Source of the DNA: a bacterium
GTDB taxonomy: Bacteria > Verrucomicrobiota > Kiritimatiellia > CAIKKV01 > CAITUY01
Length of the DNA: 64,000 nucleotides
Assembly (NCBI GenBank): GCA_037128595.1
Contig: JBAXWB010000008.1
Location: 99,846 to 163,845, forward strand
Direction of reading: 5' to 3'
The number at the start of each line of letters is the position of its first letter. Within the stretch, counting starts at the first letter, position 1. A program made the position numbers and the translations under genes. The notes beneath the pieces were generated by a model. That model ran no database searches. It was not told the origin of the DNA and saw only the letters and a list, made by a program, of their open reading frames with translations. This document shows, in pieces, positions 44,247 to 53,038 of the stretch.

Positions 44247-47222
44247 TCAAATCTGGACCAATGCCAATTCCATGGGTTTAAGCTTAAGGACGGCTTTGCT
44301 TGCAATACTTTTGCCAAGCATATTCCTTCCCGTGCGAAAGGACACGTTACCAACCTTCACCGTGCGGGATTCATTAGAAAGATTGGAAATCAAAAGCGTA
44401 TCCAGCTTGACGAAATCTTCCACACTGATGCCCTGCCAGTCCACCTGTTTCAAAATCGGCAACACGTCAGGCTCACAAGCCAATAACCCCTGGCCCCATG
44501 CTCTTGACAGTTGAAAAACGTCGCTCTGACCAAACACCAGCCCCATCCGCCTGTTGAAAACAGCTTCACCAAACACATGGAACAACCATCTGATCGAGCC
44601 ATTCGTCCGATCCAGTTCATATAGTGAGGCGCCTTCGTTCATCAGACTGAAACAGCCGCCATCTGAAGATTCCGCAGCAATATAATATGGACTTACTGTG
44701 CGGTCTTCATGGGTCAGTGTGCGCACATTGGGATTGAATCGCCAGACCTTGTCCAATGGCAAAGCCACCTGCAATTCAAGCGCCAGGAAATCATTCCACT
44801 TTGAAGAGATATTGAAATCGGTGCGTGGCGAGTATTTCAGATTAATCTCTACATATTCCCCCTGCTCCGCGACAACCAGGTCCAGAATGACGGTCTGAAT
44901 CTCCCGCTCCAGTTGCTGATAGTGAAGCGTCATGAAGACCAGCCCCCCCGAACGCTTCATCGCCGTGTTCAACAACTTAAAGGGCCCGGCCTTCCTGTCG
45001 ACTGGACTGCATGTCATTTTCTGTCCCTTGAAGCCTAGTTCGAGCTTCCCCTGCTTGTCGACTTCGATCCGCCAAAGACCGTTGTCGAAAGTCGCGTGTT
45101 GTCCAACGGCACGTTTATCAGCGACCGCGGGCTCACACGAGGAAAATGAAGGGAAAGGACCAACGGCGTAAAGATCGGCACCGTGCGTTACCGCATTTGC
45201 GCCACGATATGATTCCGGTGCGCGAATTCTTCCAAAGGCAAGCGGAACTTCGGCAGCATTGAAAAGTTTTGACGAAGACTTCCCTTCAGACAGGAATAGA
45301 CCTGCCTTATCAAGCTCTGCTTTAGCATCCGCAGTGATTTCTTCGAGTTTCCGTGTCAACGTCTCCCGGGAGTAGGGCGGAACTTCGATGTTATTGCTGG
45401 CATGGAACTCACCACGGCGCTGTCCTTGGACATAGGAACAATCATGCGCCTCCAGAAGACAAAGTTTGCCAACGCATTGGTCGAGGATCCGATAGGCCTC
45501 ATCCCGCCGTCCGCTTCTCGCACACCCCGCGAATCGCAACTGCCGCAACCGCGCAGACAATGCCTGGATATTTTCATAATGGCTGAACGGATTCAAATTC
45601 GTCTCGTTCGGATAAAAGAATTTTTCAGATAGCTTGTAGGAATCTGCCGTATAGCTTTTGACAGGAGCATTTTCCGAAGCCAACTTGAAGCGCTCCCGAT
45701 CGAGCCCATAACTACCCCACACGGGCGCGTACTGGTGAGCCCTGATCATGTGTATCCTGAAGGGGACATAGCCGAGATCCTGAAAGTTCACATAGTTGAG
45801 GGATTTTTCGCACCTACCGTATTCGTCATGGATAAGAGGCAAATCCAGGAAGTAGTTATTGCTTTTCCGGGAGAGGGCCGGATGGCGTGCGGTCATGGAT
45901 ATGATATCGTGGCCGGCCGGACTTGCCCAATTAATGAAATCTGTATTTTCGGCCGGTGTTTCCCCGTGGTTTTGGGTGATATGGAGCGCGCGTTGGTAGC
46001 CAAAATGCCTAAGGAGTTCCGGCATCTGGGGCGTGAGGGAGTTTTCCTGGCACTGATAGACAGATGGGGTCTTCCCGAAAACCTTCGCAAAGGTTTCATT
46101 CCCTTTTTTAAATTGCCAGAATTGAAGCGCGAGCGATGACATCAGCGCATAGGGAAGAGAATAGGTTCCGTTCGTCAATTCGATCGTTCCCTTTTTCCAA
46201 AGTTTCGCGATCGTATCACCCAGGCGCGGATAACGTGTAGCGAGATTTTCCCAGCAGGCGGCGCCACCCTCAAGGCTGACCTTGTAGCCGTGCTTCTCAA
46301 TATGCTCGAAATACGAAAGGAGCATTTCCCTGGAAGAGTGCGGCCATTCAAGTTCAAAGAACCCCTTATCCTTAAAAAGAATCCCAAGATGCGGATATTC
46401 CAGGAAGAAGACATCCATTTTCGAAAATTCTTTTCTGAGCTTAGCCAACTGCCCGAAGGCCTGCCGGAGATGACGGACCGCATCCTTTGCCTTGCCGGAT
46501 TGAATAGCTGCCATCGCCTTTAGATAGGCTGCGTCCGCAATCTTTACAGCATCACGGTTCTGTCCTTTTATCTCCAAGAACCACTGCAGCAGGAAACGGT
46601 TAACTCCGTACGCTTGGCAATCGAGACGAAACTCGCATGGGAACGCGCCCCATGCTCGATTTGCAGCCCCCCCCCCGCATTGCTCCATCAGACCTGTCAC
46701 AATATCAGCCCCTTTTATAAATATCGCCTCGGGCATCTCATTCCGGTAATAGCCGAACATGGCAAATAGCTCAAAACTAACAGCCATGGATTTCCCGAAC
46801 TTTTTGATCGCCGGATTCTCTCCGAGAGTCCAGTTTGCATCTTCCCCCGCGTATGCGTCGTAAAGCAAATTGAATGGATAGAACAGTTGGCCTGCGGGCG
46901 TCGTCAGTTTCTCTTTTTCGGATTTACATGAATGGGTCCGTACCCCGGGGATGGTTGCAGGACGGACATAGAGTCCGGGGATTTTCAGGTTTTCAAATAG
47001 CGCCGACGCTTGCGCGCAGGGAGCGATGACAAAATCACCGACCGCGCTTTTCTGATCCCAGCCGTTCTCCCATTCCGGAACAAGACCTGTTAGCGAAAAG
47101 ACCGCGGGGTCAAAGAGCATCCCATATCCCTCCATCCAACCATACATGTGCTCCCAACATAGTCCGGGGCGTGTCTCTCGGAAATTAGTCGTCTTCGGGA
47201 AAATATATCGCATTCTTTTCAT
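44247..47222 (-). CDS. GH38-like protein with unusual N-terminal domain and altered active-site motifs
   Basis: A 991-residue protein. Residues about 1-265 are not recognised (helical, starting RYIFPKTTNFRETRPGLCWE). Residues about 265-560 resemble the GH38/GH57-type barrel: IEKHGYKVSLEGGAACWENL, GTIELTNGTYSLPYALMSS and PQMPELLRHFGYQRAL. The nucleophile region, DPFGH-like in true alpha-mannosidases, reads CQENSLTPQ here (Glu393), and the first metal motif is not seen. The C-terminal 400 residues are beta-rich, as in GH38. No signal peptide. A run of ten G (46667-46676) codes for Gly183-185. Function may be an alpha-glycosidase with new chemistry, or non-catalytic. Confidence 0.65.
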   Translation of the reverse strand: MKRMRYIFPKTTNFRETRPGLCWEHMYGWMEGYGMLFDPAVFSLTGLVPEWENGWDQKSAVGDFVIAPCAQASALFENLKIPGLYVRPATIPGVRTHSCKSEKEKLTTPAGQLFYPFNLLYDAYAGEDANWTLGENPAIKKFGKSMAVSFELFAMFGYYRNEMPEAIFIKGADIVTGLMEQCGGGAANRAWGAFPCEFRLDCQAYGVNRFLLQWFLEIKGQNRDAVKIADAAYLKAMAAIQSGKAKDAVRHLRQAFGQLAKLRKEFSKMDVFFLEYPHLGILFKDKGFFELEWPHSSREMLLSYFEHIEKHGYKVSLEGGAACWENLATRYPRLGDTIAKLWKKGTIELTNGTYSLPYALMSSLALQFWQFKKGNETFAKVFGKTPSVYQCQENSLTPQMPELLRHFGYQRALHITQNHGETPAENTDFINWASPAGHDIISMTARHPALSRKSNNYFLDLPLIHDEYGRCEKSLNYVNFQDLGYVPFRIHMIRAHQYAPVWGSYGLDRERFKLASENAPVKSYTADSYKLSEKFFYPNETNLNPFSHYENIQALSARLRQLRFAGCARSGRRDEAYRILDQCVGKLCLLEAHDCSYVQGQRRGEFHASNNIEVPPYSRETLTRKLEEITADAKAELDKAGLFLSEGKSSSKLFNAAEVPLAFGRIRAPESYRGANAVTHGADLYAVGPFPSFSSCEPAVADKRAVGQHATFDNGLWRIEVDKQGKLELGFKGQKMTCSPVDRKAGPFKLLNTAMKRSGGLVFMTLHYQQLEREIQTVILDLVVAEQGEYVEINLKYSPRTDFNISSKWNDFLALELQVALPLDKVWRFNPNVRTLTHEDRTVSPYYIAAESSDGGCFSLMNEGASLYELDRTNGSIRWLFHVFGEAVFNRRMGLVFGQSDVFQLSRAWGQGLLACEPDVLPILKQVDWQGISVEDFVKLDTLLISNLSNESRTVKVGNVSFRTGRNMLGKSIASKAVLKLKPMELALVQI
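46667..46676 (-). repeat. G10 homopolymer inside the GH38-like gene
   Basis: Ten consecutive G on the coding strand, coding for Gly-Gly-Gly near residue 184. Slippage by one or two bases would stop translation early, so the gene could be switched on and off. The present length keeps the frame open. Confidence 0.7.
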
Positions 47223-48227
47223 CTAAGCATCGCCGCTTTCTTTATTCAAATGGGACTGAAAGAACCGCAAGGCATTGTCCAGCATGGGCAGGGTAATCTC
47301 GTGGCCTTTCCCGGGTTCTTCGTGGAGGGAAAGGCATTTATCAGAAGACTTGTTCTTCCGCCGTCTCTCGATGGCGCTGATGAAACTCCGGTACATGATT
47401 TCAGGAGATCCTGCGTCCAGCGCCCCCCAACCCAGGAATATCTTCCGGGGCGGAATGAGGGAAACCACCTGATCCCAGTCGATGCTGGCCTTAATCATTC
47501 CCGGAATATAGTGATACAAACAATGACAGCAGCGGTACTGCCCGAACTGATGCCGCAGTGTCATGAAGCTGAAGAAGCACGCCGTTGCCTCGACCTTCTT
47601 GTTCACCGAGGCAAGAATATACGCCTGCGTACTGCCACCCGACCAACCGATGGCCCCCAGGGAACGGGCCCCGAGCTTCTCCAGCACTTCCAAGGCGCGT
47701 GAATTATCCCATACGGATTTCCAAGCCAGGCTTTTTCCCTGACCAGTCAGTTCAGCATGCGCGGAGATTTCGTCGAAGAATTTCGTGGAGTAGCCCCATT
47801 GGGCCTGCCGTTCGCCAAAACAAAGGGCATCCGGAGCTATGACTCTGAACCCGGCTAATGCTGCATGATAACTGTATTGGATCGGATCATCTTTTACAGG
47901 ATGGCAGTGGAACGCCTTGCCAACCGGAAAAATGGCATCGCCGCCATGTCCGTGAATGGACAAGACTCCAGGGGCATTTTGAGGAAGGCCCTCCTTGAAG
48001 AGATGGTAGGCGGAAACGCGTTCCCCTTTGTCCACGTCGTATTCCACCCGCTGCCTGATAATCCCACCTTTAAGTTGGATTTCTCCCGTGACTTTAAGTT
48101 TCAAAGGAACCGAAGCTACTTCGAAGCCCCCAAGCACCTTTCGGAACCGGCGGTCAATTTCACCCGCCGTGAGATCAAGGGGATATCCGGGAAACTTCTT
48201 CATGAGTTTGTAAGGTATGAAGCTCAT
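47223..48227 (-). CDS. Alpha/beta hydrolase (acetyl-xylan-esterase-like)
   Basis: A 334-residue alpha/beta hydrolase. The oxyanion loop SIHGHGGD (90-97), nucleophile elbow GWSGGS (Ser197), a late Asp (WGALDAGSP) and His (GKGHEIT) give a full triad. The layout is like the AXE1/dienelactone hydrolase group, which deacetylates sugars. No signal peptide. It overlaps the amidohydrolase gene by ATGA (48224-48227) and its stop directly adjoins the GH38-like ATG. Probably removes ester groups from oligosaccharides before the glycosidases act; inference. Confidence 0.85.
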   Translation of the reverse strand: MSFIPYKLMKKFPGYPLDLTAGEIDRRFRKVLGGFEVASVPLKLKVTGEIQLKGGIIRQRVEYDVDKGERVSAYHLFKEGLPQNAPGVLSIHGHGGDAIFPVGKAFHCHPVKDDPIQYSYHAALAGFRVIAPDALCFGERQAQWGYSTKFFDEISAHAELTGQGKSLAWKSVWDNSRALEVLEKLGARSLGAIGWSGGSTQAYILASVNKKVEATACFFSFMTLRHQFGQYRCCHCLYHYIPGMIKASIDWDQVVSLIPPRKIFLGWGALDAGSPEIMYRSFISAIERRRKNKSSDKCLSLHEEPGKGHEITLPMLDNALRFFQSHLNKESGDA

Positions 48228-49318
48228 GGTTGACCTTTCTTTCCTCCGCTAACCCTGTGAACACTTTTGTCATGGGGGTACAGATCCTGGGTTCGGGTTT
48301 CGCTAGTCGGCCTTAATCCCAGCAAACGCATAGCATTGTCGGCAAACACGTCCTGAAGATCGAACGCATCGAGTCCGAACACCCTCGCGGCGGTCTGGAA
48401 CGCCCGCAGGCTTTCCAACCCGACAGGCCATAGTCGGCATATAGGTTGTACTAGTTTCAGTGCATCGGGAGTAACCCAGACAAATCCGTCACCAACGGTC
48501 ACGCACCGCCCGCGTTGTTCGGAGATAGGAAAATCACTGCCCCAAAGAAGGCGGCGCGGGCCACAAGACTCCAGCAAGACACGGAAGGGTTCAGCCTCGC
48601 ATACGGCGGAGGTATCAAACCAGACGTTTGGCAGATCACACAGACCCGCGATCCCTGCGGCGGCATTGGGTGCATGAAATGAGCGGCCACAGTGGGCCAG
48701 GATCAAGCGCGCACCGGGGAAACGCGCGCAGTGATCCCGCAAGTAGCGCAGGTTGCCGACATCCGCCATTGCGCCAGCCCGCACCAGGTGCAGGGTGATG
48801 ACCAGGCCGCGTTCGTGCGCCAGGGACCACACCCATTCGGGAATGTAGTCACCCGGCAACGCGTCAAACGTCGGATGAGTGACACTATAAGTGTGATAGG
48901 GTTTGAAGCCGGCGAAGTGCCCATGCCGGAGCAGCGTCTCCACCTCCGCCACCTTCATGTCTGGCGTCACGAGGGCAAGGGCCTTGCTGCCTGTCGCTTC
49001 GGCGGCCGCCTGCATGACCCAGGCGTTGACGGCCGTGATCCGCTCCCGCGCAACCATAGGCACGGGAATGAAGAGCGCGCCGGACACCCGGTCGCACCCG
49101 ACCTGCCGGCCAAGACACTCGCGCCACACCGCCGGGGTGACCTCGTCCGGCCCTGTCGCGAAAACGTTATTCGGCGCAATAGACAGCGTGTCTTTGCTGT
49201 AGAGATGCGCATGGACATCGAAAATCATTGCGGGCAGCCCTACCGCCAACGACTGGGCCGCTACAGCATCCTCCTCTTTGAACAGCCAGTTCCTCTTATC
49301 TGACCTTTTCACGGTCAT
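48224..49318 (-). CDS. Amidohydrolase (amidohydrolase_2 / lactonase-like)
   Basis: A metal-dependent TIM-barrel hydrolase of the PF04909 type: DVHAHLY with Asp34, His36 and His38, then VITLHLVRAG, LILAHCGRSF and the late LLWGSDFP with the catalytic Asp. Family members include L-fuconolactonase and other sugar-lactone hydrolases as well as decarboxylases. Here, next to an aldo/keto reductase that could make a sugar lactone, lactone opening is the best guess. It overlaps the AKR gene and the alpha/beta hydrolase gene by 4 nt each (ATGA). Cytoplasmic. Confidence 0.85.
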   Translation of the reverse strand: MTVKRSDKRNWLFKEEDAVAAQSLAVGLPAMIFDVHAHLYSKDTLSIAPNNVFATGPDEVTPAVWRECLGRQVGCDRVSGALFIPVPMVARERITAVNAWVMQAAAEATGSKALALVTPDMKVAEVETLLRHGHFAGFKPYHTYSVTHPTFDALPGDYIPEWVWSLAHERGLVITLHLVRAGAMADVGNLRYLRDHCARFPGARLILAHCGRSFHAPNAAAGIAGLCDLPNVWFDTSAVCEAEPFRVLLESCGPRRLLWGSDFPISEQRGRCVTVGDGFVWVTPDALKLVQPICRLWPVGLESLRAFQTAARVFGLDAFDLQDVFADNAMRLLGLRPTSETRTQDLYPHDKSVHRVSGGKKGQP

Positions 49319-50271
49319 CGGTTACCTATGTCTTTCTCTGTAGCCGGAGCCGACCATAGTCCCGGTGTCATGATTGCTTCAGGGAGATCCGGGACGATGG
49401 CTTCAACCGCCTCCCGCACGTCACCACTCAGCGGCCCCCGATTGAACAACGCCACGTTCTCCCTCATCTGCTCGACTGTTTCGACGCCGGTAAGGACGCT
49501 GGTGACACCGTCCTGAGCAAGCATGTAGCGCAAGGCGAGTTCGGCCAGCGTCATGCCCGCTGCCTCGGCAAGTTCCGCCAGACGCCGCCGAATCGGCACG
49601 ATCGGACGCAGAGGTTCGGGAATCGCGCGCTCGGGCATGAGCAGCAGTCCCTGCAGGTACACACTCCGAACGAACACAGCCACACCGTGCGCAGCCGCGG
49701 CGGCTAGGGACCCACCCTGAAGGTGGCGCCGATCCAGAATGTTCGCGGGAATCTGCAAGGCGCGAACCACTGGTAGCGCGGCGAACCCGGCAGCGGGCCC
49801 CGGTCGATTATTGCAGGAAACACCGACATGCCTCAGCCAGCCTTTCTCTTTAAGCCGTTCGAGCGCGTCAAGATGGACTGCGTCGGTCTCGTGGTGAAAC
49901 AAAACAATCGGCAGGCATTCGACCCGGAGTCGGCGGCGGGATTCGGCCACCGACTGCTCGATCGCCACTCCAGCCAGACGGGGATCAGCGAGTTCGTCCG
50001 GGGTCAACGCCTTGACCTTAGTGACCACCACAACACGATCAACCACGCCCAGTTCATGCAACGCCCGGCCAAGCACTTCCTCGCTGCGGCCATATGATGG
50101 CGCCGTGTCGAAGCAGTTGACTCCGCCTTCAATGGCTGCGGACACAATCGCCAAAACGTCATCGTAGCCAGGCTGGCCTGCGAGATTGGCAACCCCGTAC
50201 GGCAAGCCGAACTGGACCGTGCCCAGCATCAGCCGCGATAATTTATAGTCAGCGTAACGTTTTGTTTCCAT
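49315..50271 (-). CDS. Aldo/keto reductase
   Basis: An NAD(P)-dependent AKR of 318 residues. The tetrad is present: Asp55 and Tyr60 (FDTAPSYGRSE), Lys85 (VVTKVKAL) and His near 126 (VLFHHETD). The C-terminal cofactor region reads TSVLTGVETVEQMREN. Sequence style is that of the L-fucose/galactose dehydrogenase-like AKR group, but the substrate is not proven. The ATG lies 5 nt after a GAAG core inside a run of degenerate heptamers (50275-50309). It overlaps the amidohydrolase gene by ATGA. Confidence 0.9.
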   Translation of the reverse strand: METKRYADYKLSRLMLGTVQFGLPYGVANLAGQPGYDDVLAIVSAAIEGGVNCFDTAPSYGRSEEVLGRALHELGVVDRVVVVTKVKALTPDELADPRLAGVAIEQSVAESRRRLRVECLPIVLFHHETDAVHLDALERLKEKGWLRHVGVSCNNRPGPAAGFAALPVVRALQIPANILDRRHLQGGSLAAAAAHGVAVFVRSVYLQGLLLMPERAIPEPLRPIVPIRRRLAELAEAAGMTLAELALRYMLAQDGVTSVLTGVETVEQMRENVALFNRGPLSGDVREAVEAIVPDLPEAIMTPGLWSAPATEKDIGNR

Positions 50272-50274
50272 AAG

Positions 50275-50309
50275 TCTTCACACATCACATCTCACATCTT
50301 ACGCCTCAC
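50275..50309 (-). repeat. Five degenerate heptamers in the ribosome-site region of the AKR gene
   Basis: On the minus strand the 35 nt read as GTGAGGC, GTAAGAT, GTGAGAT, GTGATGT and GTGAAGA: five units of seven, consensus GTGAGAT. They lie between the SDR stop and the AKR ATG, and the last unit carries the only Shine-Dalgarno-like core. Copy-number change would not shift a frame but could alter AKR translation. Confidence 0.6.
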
Positions 50310-50316
50310 GGCCTCG

Positions 50317-51105
50317 TCACTTCGCCGTATACCCACCGTCAATCGGGATATTGGTTCCCGTCACATAGACGGACGCATCGGAAGCCAAAAAAACGATAAG
50401 CCCTTTCAGGTCCGTATCGTTTGCCATTCTACCCAACTGGGTTCTGGCACTGTAATTCTTCACAAATTGGTCAGGGAGAGTTGGCTCCCAGTATCCTCCC
50501 GGCGACACGCAATTTACCCGGACGTTGTACTCGCCAAGCATACTGGCCGCCCATCGGGAGAAATTAATCATACCGCCCTTTTCATAGAAATAAATCGGAG
50601 AGGGATTGGCATGCATATCCGTGCCTTCATAGTTCGCCCTTTCGATTCCGACCATGCCCATCATTGAACCGATATTGATGATGGAGCCGCTCTTCCGCTT
50701 TTTCATTTCCTCTGCAAATACACGGGTGATGACAAACAGGGCGGAGGCGTTGATATGCAAACTGCGATCAAAGTCCGCCAGAGGATAATTCCAGCCATTC
50801 ATAGCCGACCGGATGACCGCGTTATTGATCAGTACATCGATTCTGCCACTGCGCTTCATGATTTCGTCGTGGAGGTTGAAAATCGACTTTTCATCCTCGA
50901 GATCCAATTGCAGCGCGCTGACATCACAACCTCTGGCACGCTCTTCGGAGGCGACTTGTTCCAGCGCATCCAGATTCCTGGAAGCAATAATTGTTTCGGC
51001 TCCAGCTTCCGCCAGTGCCGCCACAATCTGTCGGCCGTATAACCCAGCACCACCTGTCACCAGCGCCACTTTACCCTTCAATGAAAAACTTTCAAGAACG
51101 CTCAT
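50317..51105 (-). CDS. Short-chain dehydrogenase/reductase
   Basis: A classical SDR of 262 residues. Cofactor loop TGGAGLYGRQI (17-27), NNAVI (95-99; NNAG in most members), catalytic Ser147 (IGSMMG) and Tyr172-x3-Lys176 (IYFYEKGG) are visible. The closing region CVSPGGYWEPTLPDQF and SVYVTGTNIPIDGGYTAK is standard. Substrate is probably a sugar or keto-acid; KDG/2-keto-deoxysugar-acid dehydrogenases are of this kind. It lies 27 nt after the small-paralog gene and 45 nt before the AKR gene. Confidence 0.92.
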   Translation of the reverse strand: MSVLESFSLKGKVALVTGGAGLYGRQIVAALAEAGAETIIASRNLDALEQVASEERARGCDVSALQLDLEDEKSIFNLHDEIMKRSGRIDVLINNAVIRSAMNGWNYPLADFDRSLHINASALFVITRVFAEEMKKRKSGSIINIGSMMGMVGIERANYEGTDMHANPSPIYFYEKGGMINFSRWAASMLGEYNVRVNCVSPGGYWEPTLPDQFVKNYSARTQLGRMANDTDLKGLIVFLASDASVYVTGTNIPIDGGYTAK

Positions 51106-51132
51106 AGTTTTCTCTTCAACTCCCGATCTTCA

Positions 51133-51630
51133 TTACCTTACCCTGCTTTCAAGGCCGCCTATGTCCAACCTCATTTCCCCCTGCGACACGTTTCCCTCCT
51201 TCGCTTTTCGCACCACGAGGCTGCAACGCGCCCGATCGCACTGCGCCATGTCAATCGCGCATGAGTAGCCCAGAGGTTCAAGAACCAATCGATAGAGCAC
51301 GTCGCAATGTCCGCAATAGTCGTGGTAGGGTTCGATGTGTTTCCATTCCAGGAGCCGCCCCTTGGAGGGGCAGTGGTTCATGACAATAGAAAATGTGCCA
51401 GCCGATTCGTCCAACTCCATGGTGAAGTCGGCGGCTTCTTCCTTCAGCGTGTGGCTCCAGTACAGATAACACCCCCGAATTCCGTGCGCTTTCACCAAAT
51501 CGCGCAGGTTGTTCAGGAAGTTCGCCGAGAGGTAGCGCCAGAATGCATGGACGGCATCCTTGCCACCCAAACGTTCCAAAACGTCGAAAAGCTGGCTATA
51601 GGCTGGAATGAATTCCGTGCAACTGATCAT
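51133..51630 (-). CDS. Small cysteine-rich paralog B of a coupled pair (ATC-hydrolase-like)
   Basis: A 165-residue protein. The N-terminal half is helical; the C-terminal half has MNHCPSKGRLLEW and YHDYCGHCDVLYRLVLEPLG followed by QCDRARCSLVV. The order Cys-Pro, then a short Cys/His cluster, then l-x3-G, then a closing strand resembles proteins annotated as 2-amino-thiazoline-4-carboxylate hydrolase-like, but that call is uncertain. The ATG at 51630 overlaps the stop of paralog A (ATGA), with GAGGAG upstream; a longer open frame is not needed. The Cys/His set could bind a metal or act as thiols. Confidence 0.6.
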   Translation of the reverse strand: MISCTEFIPAYSQLFDVLERLGGKDAVHAFWRYLSANFLNNLRDLVKAHGIRGCYLYWSHTLKEEAADFTMELDESAGTFSIVMNHCPSKGRLLEWKHIEPYHDYCGHCDVLYRLVLEPLGYSCAIDMAQCDRARCSLVVRKAKEGNVSQGEMRLDIGGLESRVR

Positions 51631-52103
51631 GGCGTTCTCCTCGGGGTGCGGCGGCTGAAACGCTGGACGCTGCGGCCGGTCTGAGGGTCGTACTCGACCA
51701 GTTCCGCAGCATAAGGTGTGCCTTCGCACAGCGCTTCGTTGACCGTTTGTGTCGTTTCGCGGAAAAGACGCGCTACTGGATAGCCATGGGCGCGCATGTG
51801 CTGCACAGCCGGACAGGCAGCAACTCGGATCACCAGTACGTTTTCGCTCAATTCGAACAGCGCCGTACCGCCCTCCTGCTGGTAGATAACTTCAAAGTGA
51901 TCCTTCAACGCGACAAGCCCCTTATGCAGCAAAGCCTGCTTCAACGGCGCATAAAAGGTCAACGCGAACTCGCGCAGATAGTCACGTACTGCCTGTTCGC
52001 CAAAATGCGCGTGAAGGTATTCGATGCCGCAGCTCAGGGCACCATGAAAATCCATGTGCAAATAGGCGTTATCGGCAGCCCGCTGTTCCGTGATCTCTTT
52101 CAT
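51627..52103 (-). CDS. Small paralog A of a coupled pair (ATC-hydrolase-like)
   Basis: A 158-residue protein built like paralog B: helical first half (GIEYLHAHFGEQAVRDYLREF, then FYAPLKQALLHKGL), then ELSENVLVIRVAACPAVQHMRAHGYP, a short helix (TTQTVNEALCEGT) and a final strand (AELVEYDPQTGRSVQRF). It lines up with B over most of its length, keeps the Cys-Pro but lacks the YCGHCD cluster. The ATG at 52103 overlaps the aldolase stop (ATGA), so translation is coupled; no Shine-Dalgarno is seen. A and B probably form a heterodimer. Function unknown. Confidence 0.6.
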   Translation of the reverse strand: MKEITEQRAADNAYLHMDFHGALSCGIEYLHAHFGEQAVRDYLREFALTFYAPLKQALLHKGLVALKDHFEVIYQQEGGTALFELSENVLVIRVAACPAVQHMRAHGYPVARLFRETTQTVNEALCEGTPYAAELVEYDPQTGRSVQRFSRRTPRRTP

Positions 52104-53026
52104 GGAAAAAGGGTCTGTTTTTCGCGCAACAGCGCCCTGGCAATGGTTTGCCGGCAACCGGATGTCAGTGGATAGTTCAGGAAGTTGCCTGTCGTCCGGA
52201 AAACGCCCATCTCAACCAGCAGGTGTTTGAGGCCGGACAACCAGCAGGTGATCTTCGGACCGCCATAGACGTCCCACATAAGCCGGTTCATGCGGCGTTG
52301 CAAACGATCCGCCTCGCGATGCTGGCCGTCACGCACGGCCTCGAGGATCATCCCCGCAAGCCGGGCATTGAAGATGCCGCCACCCAACAACAAACCGTCG
52401 TAGCCAGCCCGCATGTATGCGGCACAGGCGAACTCATCACCGGTAAGCAACTGCAGCGCCGGGCGCGTCTGTTTCATGCTCAGCGCCAACTTCATGCGCT
52501 CGACGTCCGCGGAACTATCCTTGATCAGCACCACCTTCGGTTCGGCGTAGATCTGTTTTAGCACGTCGTCCGTGACAAACACGGCGGCGTGTTTGCCGCG
52601 GTCATAGATACCCACCGGCAACGGGCTCGCCCGAATTGCCGCCAGATAAAGGGCCGCCACATTGACTGACGTGGCATTGAACAAACACGTCGGTGGCGCG
52701 ATCACCGCTATGTCAGCGCCATCTTCGGCGGCGACCCGCATGTTGTCCAGGATCCGGGCTGCGGAGTTGTCCGTCACCTGCGTGGCAATGACCAGGCGGC
52801 CACGGGCGGCGGCCACGGCGGAACGTACCAGGGCACGTCGTTCGCGATCCGGCATCCAGGGGCCTTCGCCACACGTGCCACAGAGAAACAGGCCTTTGAC
52901 CCCGAACCGGACGTGGCGCTCAACGAGCCGCTTCACCGCTACGGTGTCGATAGCCATGCGGTTTGTGAAAGGCGTCGGTGTGGCTGACCAGAGGCCGTTG
53001 AGTCGTTTCGTATCGATGTGCTTCAT
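52100..53026 (-). CDS. DapA/NanA-family aldolase or hydro-lyase
   Basis: A TIM-barrel Schiff-base enzyme of 308 residues. The Lys of the Schiff base is Lys169 (VVLIKDSS), the catalytic Tyr is Tyr141 (VGIYDRG), and the pyruvate-binding loop is CGTCGEGPWM in place of the usual GTTGE. The family splits or makes 2-keto acids such as KDG, N-acetylneuraminate or dihydrodipicolinate. In this operon, cleavage of a 2-keto-3-deoxy sugar acid into pyruvate and an aldehyde is likely. The stop overlaps paralog A. It lies 12 nt after the acyltransferase gene. Confidence 0.9.
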   Translation of the reverse strand: MKHIDTKRLNGLWSATPTPFTNRMAIDTVAVKRLVERHVRFGVKGLFLCGTCGEGPWMPDRERRALVRSAVAAARGRLVIATQVTDNSAARILDNMRVAAEDGADIAVIAPPTCLFNATSVNVAALYLAAIRASPLPVGIYDRGKHAAVFVTDDVLKQIYAEPKVVLIKDSSADVERMKLALSMKQTRPALQLLTGDEFACAAYMRAGYDGLLLGGGIFNARLAGMILEAVRDGQHREADRLQRRMNRLMWDVYGGPKITCWLSGLKHLLVEMGVFRTTGNFLNYPLTSGCRQTIARALLREKQTLFP

Positions 53027-53038
53027 ATTCTGATTCCC

